From positions 62,653,393-62,717,392 of the forward strand of contig OV884059.1 in the NCBI GenBank assembly GCA_930367215.1: a DNA stretch of 64,000 nucleotides, written 5' to 3'. Made by a program: the position numbers and the translations under genes. This DNA is from Pollenia angustigena. Lineage: Eukaryota > Arthropoda > Insecta > Diptera > Polleniidae. Shown here piece by piece: positions 28,001 to 40,000 of the stretch. The notes under the pieces were generated by a model. It searched no databases and had not been told where the DNA came from. It saw nothing but the letters and a program-made list of their open reading frames with translations. Position 1 is the stretch's first letter; each line of letters opens with the position of its first letter.

Positions 28001-31000
28001 CTAAATATGACAAAGTGTGATAGTGTAAATGCAATGTGTCACGAAAATGACAAGTATTAAGAAAAACAGTTTGACATCCCATACGACTTCATCGTTTTTT
28101 GAAAAATTTCTAAACAATAATACTTTTCATTGGATCAGGGTTGCATTTTATTTCATGTGTGAGTGTTTATACATTGTGTGATGGTGTGAACACAAACTGT
28201 CATGTTACATTAGATTTTTTGACAGACGCAACAAAACTCATTAGATTTCTATCTCACAAAGTATTATGGAATACGTAACACTTGTGAGATAGTGTAATCT
28301 AGGCTTAAGGTGATAATAGATTTTCTATGGGCACAAGGACTCTTCTCCAGAAATAAGTTTTTATGGGGGCTATGTGAAATTATCGATCAATTCTTTCTAC
28401 CTCTTATGACAATAAAAACCTAAACAGCATTTCATTACTATCAGGTGTGTTTTTGGAATCCGCATAATTCAGAAATTGATGTTCTGAAATCCGCATGTTT
28501 TTGTGTATTCGAAGTTCTTGTGCAGAAAAAAAAAAATTTATTATGTTTTCTTTAATAGTGCCCTGTAAAATAAGTGACTGCGGTTTATATATGGGGCTAT
28601 CTTAATAATGGCGACGATTGCCGAATATCGCAACAAAGATATGCGAAAATGGCAAAAAATTAGCAAAATTAGCGATAAATTTTAATAATTTAAACAAGCC
28701 AATAAATTTCAAGTGTTTTTATCAAGAATAAAAACTGGGAATTAAGCACGAATAACAAAATCTTTTGAAATTAAAATTTTGTATTCCCAAAAATTGAAAT
28801 TACTTTTTGATCAAGCCATAAAATTTATTAAAAATCCCTAAAATTATAAGGAATGGCAAAAATTCGATAAAAATCGCTAAATTAGCGGAAAATCACGAAA
28901 AATTGCAAACTTAGAAGCAAACCCAAAAATGTATCGGTTAAAAAATAAAATGTCGGATAAAACCAAAAAAAAAATTATAAAAATAGCGAAAATGCACGAA
29001 AATATTTTATATTTCAAACAAGCCATAAAATTGATAAAAAGTCCCTAACTCTATAAGGAATGGCAAAATTTCTGTAAAAATTGCTAAATCAGTGGAAATT
29101 TGCAAAAATTCGCGATATTCGCAAAATTATGTTTTTGCTTAAAATGTTCTCACAAATAAGAATAAAAGTCGATTTGTTTTACTTTCACTAACCCCTTACT
29201 ACTCTAATTGAAAACGAATACAAACATGTGGTGGTGAATTGCAGAACACATAAAATGCTGAATTAATCCACTTTCGAGTGAATTCGGATTCTAGAACACA
29301 CCCGATTATCTCAAAAATTGCGACATGTACTTTGCGAATAAGGTTAACATGGACAGCTAACCGAACGGATGAACATTGTTACATATGTATATCGATTAAT
29401 AAAAGGATGCTGACGAAAAATAAAAATTTTGGTGGCAAGTTCACTCAAGTTCTTTTTAGCAGTTTGGATTGAAATTTAGCACTTTTGGTTCAGTAGGAAA
29501 AGCGTTATGGACCAAAATGTGACACAAGCTCCCGAAAAAATCGATATTTCTGTAACAAATACTAACGTAAATTGGCGGCGGAATGCACCTTTTATCGTTA
29601 AATTTTGCACAAACTTAATTTATATGCCTAGAGATCATACAACTAAATTTCGTGAAGATCGGTCTATAATTTACAATACATCCACTGTCTAAAAACACTT
29701 TATTGTTTGCGTCTAAAACCGTAACGAAAATACTTTTGTTTCATAATTAAGTTTAATTTGGCTGTAAAATACTGGAAATTACTGCCTTTATCCCTTTATT
29801 TGTTATCGTGATTCTCTTTTACTTTTAAAACTGCTGTTCTCAATATTTTGCATCAAAATGTAAATTTTTAGTTTTAATAAAAAGTAATTTTATTTATTTA
29901 ATTTTTATTTTTGACAATTTGTTCAAATATTTATTTTTAGGCAAATATTTTTATATGTTAACAGAGGGCAAACATGTTTTCCTATTTATACCCACACCAC
30001 AATAGTGGAGAGGGTATTAAGCATTTGTGCTGATGTGTGTAACGCCTTAAAATAGTGGTCCTAGACCAGGGATATCAGCGCCTTGCACAATTTTGCAAAT
30101 GAATTCACATGTAAGCTTACGCTCTTTTATTTTGCGAGCGTAAAATATAATTGTTTACTGAGAAACACTCTCATTCAGCAGGAAATATCGCAAATATTGC
30201 AAGGCCTGTTTTGAGGCCTCTAAATATATTTATGTATATAAATAAATATACAATAACTGTATGTAGGTACATCTTTTTTTTTTATTTTATTATCTTTTTT
30301 ATTTTATTTATTATCTATGTTTTTGTTTTGTTTTATTTCTGTTTTTGACATTGTACAATGATTTTAAAACAGGGATTTCCATTTCTTTGCACAATTGTGC
30401 AAAATAACCACATTTTTTAAGATAGAATTTTAAAATTTTATAAAAATATATATGTAAAGTGAATCCTAATCAACAAAAATTTCAAATTTTCAAAATAATT
30501 GTTTTGCATTTAAGCTAACGATATGTGTTTTGTTCGTGAAAAAAATTTGTTGATGCCTGTAACAGGGTCCCTTTTTCTTTCGTTAAAAAGACGTACCTAA
30601 ATGCAGAAATCATTAAGAAAAGAAAAAGCCACAAGAATTTGTTGGTATTTTGTGATTGTAAAAATATTTTTGGTTCTGTACCAATCGCATCGGTGGGGTT
30701 TTTTTTTTTTTGAAAACTCTTTTCTTAAGTAGGTAAAAATATTTAAAAAACAAGTTAAAAAAGTCTTGTTTTGCTACAATTTATGTGTAAACCTATACAC
30801 ATAAAAGCAAATGTGACAGCAGGTAAAATTTTTGGGTAAGAAGATGTGTTTTATTGATGTATTAATGAAACTTTATTGTTTCGCACTATTTTTATTGCTT
30901 ACTTTTTTATGCTACAATTATATGACCGAGTCTAAAGAGTAAACCTTACTACTTTATGGTATTTATTTAACGTAACTTTGACCTGTTATAATGACTTTAT

Positions 31001-34000
31001 ACGTTTTTGCAGGCAAACTCAGGTGCGCATTTGGTATTTTGTAAAAAGTTATGATATACCATTAGCTAGAATTAAAATGTATGCACAGATGTTTGAAGTA
31101 TGAGTAACCCAACACCGTGAATACCCTTTATATTTTACTTACCACTATGAATATCCTAACTTTTTACTAAAATAACTTTTTCACGTTATAATTCTCATGT
31201 AATTCATTTTATTTTTGAATAAATAGACCAGGGAAATCCATTTCTATGTACAATTGTGTATACCTGTAAACTTCAAATTAGAATTTCATTTAATAGTCTT
31301 GTAGACAGCGATAACGGACGTGCAAGCGGATGAGTTTATTAAAAAAAAGATAAATGATGCCATATAAAAAATATTTTATGATAAAAAATGCATTTAATTA
31401 TTTTCAATGTCTCTTATGTTTTAAAACATTTGAACTTAAGAGATTGTATACTTTGAAAAGGCATTATGATCATTTCCATAATGATATTAAACAATATGAA
31501 GTAAAAGAAAGGGAAAACCAATATAAGATTAAAAAAAAGGTTTATTTGGATAGCTTGAAAAGTTGTGTATCACAAGAAGAAGAGCATGAAGATAGGGTAG
31601 AAGAGTTAAAAATAGAAATATCAAATTTACTAACTTTGGAAATAGTAAAACAGGGAAGACCATTTTTTGATGGGGCATTTATAAAAAAGCTTTTCAATGC
31701 AGTTTTGGAAAAACTGAAAATCGATTGCAGCGTAATAAAAACGCTTCCCATGAGCCGAAATAGTGTCGTCAAGCGCACATCAATTTTAGCTGCACATATA
31801 CAATCTGTGATTAGGGAAAAGTTAAAAAATTGTGAATATTTTTCTTTTTGCCTCGACGAAAGCACCGACATTAATGATCTTTGCCAATTGGTCATTTGTG
31901 TTCGATGCATAGATAGTGAGTACAATGTTTTTGAAACTATGTACTCACTTGAAACGTTTTACGGTAATGTAACAGGTAAGGTATTATACGACGTAGTCTT
32001 TGAAAACCTGATATCTGTTACACAAGCTTCAAAATTAGCAGGAGTTTGCACGGATGGTGCAAACGTTATGGCCGGGAAGTATGAAGGTTTCGTAGGACAG
32101 CTTAAGCAAAATGGAATTGATGTACATGCTTTCCATTGCATAATTCATCAGTCCATGTTTGCCTCAAAATGTATAAGTGATCATGCCGCTATTAAGACTG
32201 CAGAGCGGATAATCAATAGAATACGGGGGGGTCATCATTCATTAACGCACAGAAAATTTGTAAGTTTTCTTAAAAACGTAAACGCCAATCACCACGACTT
32301 AAAAATGTTTACGGAAGTTCGTTGGCTTAGTCGGGGTGATTGTCTAAACAGGTTATTCGATCTTAGAAAAGAGGTGTTGCGTTTTTGGGAAACTGAAAAT
32401 TTAGACGAATGTGAATTAATACAGTTGAATGATTATGAGCTCATTTTAGACCTTGCGTTTCTGGCGGATACAAGCAGTATTTTAAATGAGCTAAATTTGG
32501 AACTACAAGGAAAGGGAAACAATTTAAGTGACATATATACGATTGTTTTTAATTTTAAAACCAAATTATTTTTATTAACAAATGAAATAAATAATGAAGA
32601 TTTTTCCAACTTTCCTAAAACTTTGCTTATTTATGACAAGGAGAAATATTTGAAAAAATCTGAGTATTTGGCAATTTTTGAAAACCTTTTTTACAACTTT
32701 CAAGATCGTTTTCAAGATTTTGAGGATATAAAACCACTACTTAACATATTCCAAAATCCCTTTAAGTGCGACATTGCGAGTTATGAATTCAGCATCCAGT
32801 CGGAACTAATCATACTTAGGAGCGAAATTAATCCTCCAGACAGGGAAAATATTATTGAGTTCTGGAAAAATTTAGACGGGGCGCTATATCCTATATTAAA
32901 AAAAAATTCCTTCAAATGTTTGTCGCTTTTCTCCTCAACATATCTTTGCGAACAAATATTTTCCGATTTGAAATACATTTGCTCAAAACAACGCAATAAA
33001 TTAACATCCGCAAACCTAAAAAATGTTTTGTTGTTACGAAACTGCAATATAAATTTAGAAGATATTATTGGTCAATAAAAGTATTTTTTATAGGCTAGTA
33101 AAATCTTCTCTTTTTATAATGGTGGTAAATACTTACAGAATGTTTTTAAACTTAATATTTGCATTAGTATGAGCAAATGAATTTTCATTGTTAGAATTCG
33201 CAAAGGTATGTTGAGCAAAAAACGAAAAATATTGGAAAGAATTGTATTAGGTTGTAAAAAGACTTCAAATATTGTGAACTGCGCAATTTTTCCAAAAAAT
33301 AAGCAAAGTTTCTGAGGTTCCAAATTAAATTTATTTAAATAATAACTGATTGTGTCTGTCCATAACTCAACATTTTTCGATAATTGTAATATTATTTATT
33401 GCTTTTAAGTCTTCATAGCAATAAATGTAAGTTAACTTTAAATGGTCTGATGAAAAATGAATGGAAAGCATGAACTATATTTCCTCGCATAATGCTGGCC
33501 CTGGTGTTTGCATTGCCCTTTCATGAAAATGTTTTGTAAGTTTTAATACCTTACCTGATTCCCAACAATTTAATCGAACATAGATGACCCTTAGAAAAGG
33601 TCTTTAATAAGGCCTCGCAACCGCATATTTCGCCCGCTGGGCATGTAAGAGATAAGAGTAATCTCACCAACACAATCATAATTGACATCACTGTCCTAGA
33701 CCCACCTTAAAGTATACCGATCTACTCAGAATCACTTTCTGAGTCGAACTAACGATGTCCGTCCGGCTGGCTGTCCATCTAACCTTGTGCGCAAAGTACA
33801 GGTCGCAATTTTGGAGATAATTTGATAAAATTTGGGTCATAGGCTCTTATTGGCACAAGGACCAAGCCTATTGAAAATGGGCCGAATCGTAGGACCACGA
33901 GGGAAGATAGGGGGAAATTTCTTCCTCTCAGAAACTATCAAACCGATTTTAATAAAATTTAAAACATAGATAGATCCATATCTATAGGGACGCGTAAGCT

Positions 34001-37000
34001 ATACAGTTTTGAAAAAAAGGACCACAAGGGGAGGCAGGGGGCAATTTCTGCCTCTCACAAACTTTCAAACCGATTTTCATGAAGTTTATAAACATAGATA
34101 AATCCATATTAAATGGACACATAAGCATGATGTGTTTTTAAATACTGTGGTGTAGGGTATCATATGGTCGGGCTTGACCGACTATACTTTCTTACTTGTT
34201 TTTATTTGAAGCTATTTAAAATCTATTTGAACAAACAAAAATGGGCAAATAAATGTGCGTAGTGTCCCCAGCAAATAAAATTTTTATTTTTTTTTTAAAT
34301 TTTTTTAAAAATGCCGGCAAACAAAATTTGACAATTGTTTGCCATATGTGACCGTACCTTAAGCAACATTAATTTTTAAAATTCGCTATGAGTGATTCCG
34401 TTTGACACAAGCAAACTTATTGACTTAAGTACCCACCTACTACACAATATTATTGAGTTCTTAATTGCTATATTTATTATCGTTTTGCTCATAATTTTTT
34501 AATAAGTTTCGCAATATAAACAAAAATTAGTTTAAAATCTCTACACACACACACACTTATACATTTTTTTTTATTAAATTGCACAAAAACAAAAGTAAAT
34601 TAAAATCAAATCTGGGTTCACACTATAAAAGTCTTCTTGCAGATAGTTTATGTTTATTGATGAGAGGGAAAGAGAACATGCTATGGAAAGTGAAAAAAGT
34701 CAGGGTTTCAAAATCAAGTTTGACTGTGTTGGAAACTGAAAAAAATTACCAAAACCTTATGTTCGATACACAGAAAAAATTATTGCCGAATTATTTTTAA
34801 ACAAACGCTTTTTTGAAAATTTTTTTAAGTTCTACAAATTTTTTTACTTATTCAATTATTATTTTTGTGTGATTTTTATTTGACCAACAAAAATGTTGAC
34901 AACTATTCAAAAATATAATATACGCGTTATTGGTTTCAAGTTTTCATAATTTTGTATGAAATATTTAACGCTCTTTAATGTTGTCGTCTTTTTGCATTTT
35001 TTTAATTTGATCGTAAGCAACACTTCTTTATGTGAAATATTAGAACAATAATAAAAAACACAACACATACTGTCTATTTTTGGACGTTTTAAAAAAGTAC
35101 AACAATAAGAGGTAAAAAAAAACGTTTCACTCTTTTTAAACAACAGAACTAACAACAACATTATAAGAAACAAAATAAATTTTTGGTTGGTTTCAAAGTT
35201 GGTTGGAATGAAAAACAAAATCCCGAATTCAATTTTTTAAAACTGTTTATTTAAATACATCAAATACAAAAATAGAATGATGACGAAAAACATATCGAGT
35301 CGGTCTGCTACCGTTTTTGGTTACATTTTTTTTTCTTTAGCAAAGGAAAGGATACAGCAACAGTGAGTGATGAAGAAAAACTTTGTGTGTATAAATAAGA
35401 CTTCGTTCAAAAATTATTCCAAAAAAAAAATGTGTCTCAAAGCCAGCCGGCCGCTTGCTTGTGTGCGCGTCATTGCTTGTGCAAAAACTTTTTTGTTTGA
35501 TTCAGCAAAATTACCTATTTGTTTGAAATTTATATAAATTTCAGTAAACTTTTTGTTTGATTCAGTAAAATTATTTAAAGTTTATTTATTTGAATTGGAA
35601 AAATAATTTTTTCTGTGTAAGAAAATTTTGACCGTCTAAATTTAATTAAAAACTATAACTTATGGCCAATTTACAGGATTGATATTAAAACACATTTATT
35701 TTTAAAATCGTTTTAAATACAAAATTCTCTTCTTCACTAAAAACTTAAGTGAAACTTAAGTCACCGATGTGGTACATTAATTTCAACTTAAGTTTCCATT
35801 GTAATATTTTAGCAAGGTGGCCTCAATATCACAACAATACTACAACAACAGGCAAAGCATTAACAGTCAGCTGTTTTTTCAGACCACCTTGTAAATAAAT
35901 ACACTTTTTTATATTTTTTAATTTTTTTTTTATTTTAGGTGTTATGATACATACTTGCTATTTTTTGTATTTTTTCTATATTGGAGAACAGTGCAAATAT
36001 ATTTGCATAGGAAAACTGACTAATGGCCATTTTCTCATTAGGCGATTATCTTTTTTCCCAACGAAAAACTGCACATTAAAGAAATTTGGTTTTCTCAATG
36101 TCTCATTTGCTTCGATTTTATCGCAAAGCTAACCGGCACTCATCTGCCAATTATTTATTTTCCTATTATTTGCCGTACAGATAAATTTAATCAGCTGACT
36201 CCCAACTTTTACATGTATTTTGAGTGGCGTTGCCAGCTGAAAACTTTGTTTTTTGTCGGTATATTGAGAAACCCAAAATCGTTAACGGACAGTTTATCGG
36301 TCCAATAAATTTATGTTGACATTAAGTAACAGCCAGTTTGTCGATACATTGAGAAAATGGCCATAAGTGTAAAGAGTATGATTATGTCATAAAAAATCTT
36401 GAAATGTCAAACAAATATACATGTGTTATCGATAAATAATGTAAGACTGTCAAAAAAAATATAAAAATTTTTAACTTAAGGCCCAACCACAATGTGATTA
36501 AGTTGGCTTAAGCGAATGAGCGAATACATGTAAATTATATGAAGCAAACCATTTTGAACTTAAGGAAACTTTTTGCTAAGTTTAATGAAACTGTCATTTG
36601 CTTAAGCAAGGTGCGAATTTAATCGCACATTCCGTACGGAATCAAATGTTTTTTTATTTTGTTTTTGTTTTCTTTAATACATTTGAGAGACATTTTGTTA
36701 ATTTTTGACAGTAGGTTAAGCAAGACTATGCATATTATGGTTGAGCCTTTAAAATTTACATTTCCAGATTAAATGTTAGCACTGTTGCCAATTTTTTTAG
36801 TTTTTTATCGAAAGTAGCGGTTTTAACTTTTGTTTTGCGATTTTTAGCTTTTTTGACGGGTTTTTGTGAGAAAAAAACGTGGGCAATATTGTTTGTTTTG
36901 TTAACATTTTATTTTGGAATTACAATTAATTTTTTTTTTTTTAATACAATAAAATTTAATGCAAAAAATTAAAAATATTACGAATTACATCGTGGTATAT

Positions 37001-40000
37001 TCTTTAATTGAAAATTTATGATTTTTAATCCCATATCAAGGGCACCTGCTTCATTTCGTTTATAAAACCAAAATAGTTTCATCTGCCCAAGCTTTTGCCA
37101 TTTTTTTTTGTTTTAGTCAAAGAAAAAAATATACATGAGAAATGTCAATCAGAAAAAAGGGTTTGTTTACATATTGTATTTATTGTTCTTTCTCGCTTAT
37201 TAACGCCACTGGTAAGGGTTTTTACTGGCAGTTTAATATGCCATGAATAAAGAAATGCCAGGATTAAAGGCAGAATGTTATTGATTCTTTATTGATTTCA
37301 AGTTCTCTTTTTATATAAGAATAACGGTAAATTAAAGCTACATTTAACAATACAAATAGTTGTTGCATGCAAACTACACCTCCGCTACATTTCAATAATT
37401 AATAATACATTAGGGTGGTGTTGATTTGCATGGGCAAAATAAAAATAAAAAAAAATAAAATAAATAAAACATTGTTCATCTTAGGAACTACTTTACACTA
37501 CAGGACATTTTTGGGCCAAAACCATTATTTCTATTCTATTTCAGGTAAAAAAAAGAAAAACAATTTATAGGAATAGGTAAATTACAGATTTATATCTCAG
37601 CCATTTGTAAACCGATATAGTTAAATTTCATTAATATACTATTTCGGACTACATACGATATAAATATAAAACACCGTTGTCACTATGAATTCTAGGTTTT
37701 GCACAAAGCTGATTTAATTAAAAAATTTTATATTTTGATCTCAGTATTTGTAAACATATATCTATTTTAAATAAGGATGTATGTTTATTTTATTAAGCTT
37801 GGCTTCTTTTTGCTTTTGTAAAAATATTGGCCCATAATCATAGTCAAACGCTAAAGTCGGTTCTATTTAAAAACAACTTTAAAATAAAAACATTCTTTTA
37901 AATATTTTGCTACTATAGTCGAAACTAAAGTATGTTTTAAATTGAACCGACTTTAACTGGGTGCCACCTCAAATGTAGCAAATTTTTCATACAACATGCA
38001 ACAAAATATAAGCAAGTGGCAACTTTAAGCAGCCGACATTGAAAATTAAAATATAAATAAAACACTGCATATCTTGTAGGGTTGATATTACGAAATTGCC
38101 TAGCGTTTTACACAATAAGGGCCTATACATATGTATTTTGTGTTTCTTTCCATAAAAGTTTTCCTGCAAATCATTAATACATAATTGCAAAATATCGGCC
38201 AACATCTTATAACATAAACATTTTTAACTTTTTGCAAGTACTTTTTTATTTGGCGAAAAACAGCTGATGCTGTTGTTAAATGATTTAAACACAACTTGAG
38301 CTGGTTTTAAAATTAACATCGGGTTTAACGTGTAAAGTATGCTTTTGCTTGTCTATGGTAGATCAAAAGCATATTTTTAATAAAAGTTTACTTTAGAACT
38401 CTTAAAGTATGCTTTGTTTATGACTATAGTTATGGGCCATTTATTTTATTTTTTGTTTAATATGCTATTTTCTGATGCCTTTGTGTGACTTCTTCAGGGA
38501 AAAACAATTTTTAATTGTTATCGGATTAAAGAAAATAAATAGTTTTATAAAAAATAATCCTTCAGCTTAACAAAAGAAATATAAATTTAAAGAAATTATT
38601 AAATACCCATGAACTTTAACTTTGTTTTTGTTTGATTATGTTTTAATAAAAGTCGAAACAAATTTGTTTAAAATTTATTTTAAATTACACGGTTTTTAAA
38701 ACAAAAAAGGAGGATCTTTTATATTTTTTTTCTCAGAAAATTGACGATTTTGACACAAATTTATCTGGCAGCGCTGATTAAAAACAAAACAAGAAAAGGC
38801 TAAAAAAAATTTAAAATAACAAAATACAACAATGGTTTTTTGTTTATATTCCTTCTATTTTTTTATTTATTTAAAAAAAATAGTATGTAAACATATTTTA
38901 AATTCAAAATATCTACATTTTGTTTTTCTCGCCACCAATTTCAAATGCGACTTATTTTGACAGTTCTTGAAAGAAACTTTTCGCAAAACATTGTTATAGA
39001 AACACTTTTTCTCGCATCCTTCCAATAATTGCTGGAAAATTATTAAAATGACAGATAATTCTCGCCAAGAAAAGATACAGAAACACTTGCGTGAGAAAAC
39101 CCATTTTTTGTTTCATTTCACACTATTTTTGTTGCAATTCACACGTTTCATGCGGAAAATTTTACGAAGCGAGAAATTCAGAAACGAGGTACTGCTTATA
39201 TTAATCGTAGAGGGAATTGTTTGCGATGTGTGTAAAGATTATCTAACGAGTCTTTCAGAAAGCGTGTCAAGAATCGTATTAGACTCATATTGGGATTATT
39301 TTACAACTCGTGAAATGTTCAGTCGTATAACTGAGCTACCTAAATAAAAGAGTCAAGCGTCTTATTCATGTCAAAACTTCTCATTTTCATAAAATTTACC
39401 TCTAACCTTAAGATCTTTAACTCAGTACTGAGAGTCGCAAAAGGTTTTTTCCAAGATAAAAAGACGAGCGTATCAGAAAATGTATAAAAAAGTAATAAAA
39501 AACAAATTAGATGTTTTTGTTATCGTTACTCGTCAGATAATCATCAGAAGATTCTTTTAAGAGTTGTATATTAAATATAACCGCCTAACACGCAGCCTAT
39601 GCTAGCTGGGAAGGCTACGTTTTGATTTAAGAATCATGGCATCTTCGGAAAACAATGTTTCCGCATTTCTGCTATGCGTTTTTTCAAGTTTTTTTTGGCT
39701 CCGAACAATGTACATACATATATTTTTATGTACATATGAGATCATATTTTAACTTTGCAGTGTATAAAAAAGATGCACATTATTTTTAATAAGTGCTAGA
39801 AATAAATCATGCAAGTGCATATCTTTTTATTTGTGAACCATGTTATTTCAAAAACGAGTAAAAAATACCGTGTAAAAAATAGTTGGGTGTACTTTTTTAA
39901 CATGATTTTAAAACGCTTATTACACTTTTCACTACAGGTCGCCCATTGAAGGTTTTCAATTCTACATGATAATCGAAACATCTGGTAGCAATGCTGAACA

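Larger units (their letters stand above)
25213..28305. mobile_element. Harbinger-like element with degraded ORFs
   Basis: Termini AGGCTAGATTACACTA and, inverted, AGCCTAGATTACACTA, flanked by TAA (25210-25212 and 28306-28308). The interior (3.1 kb) has degraded coding sequence on the minus strand (26127-26769) and a foldback at 27364-27655. The transposase type could not be recognised; classification rests on TIR and 3-bp duplication. Confidence 0.6.
29985..34198 (+). repeat. Fly interspersed repeat split by a hAT
   Basis: Starts TACCCACACCACAATAGTGG and ends GGTCGGGCTTGACCGACTAT ACTTTCTTAC. The parts on either side of the hAT (29985-30066 and 33694-34198) make one repeat of about 0.6 kb. An inverted fragment of its end is at 55465-55560 (AGTATATTCGGTCAAGCCCG). 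Class not certain. Confidence 0.6.
24517..34359. mobile_element. Harbinger-like outer element holding a nested stack
   Basis: Termini AGGTACGGTCACATATGACA and, inverted, AGGTACGGTCACATATGGCA, with a 3-bp duplication TAA at 24514-24516 and 34360-34362. Near its left part lies a 13-bp-arm palindrome TGTTCTTACAAAA. The 9.8 kb is mostly later insertions: the element at 25213-28305, and a fly repeat of about 29985-34198 that itself carries the hAT at 30067-33693. Its own sequence seems small and non-coding. Confidence 0.7.
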
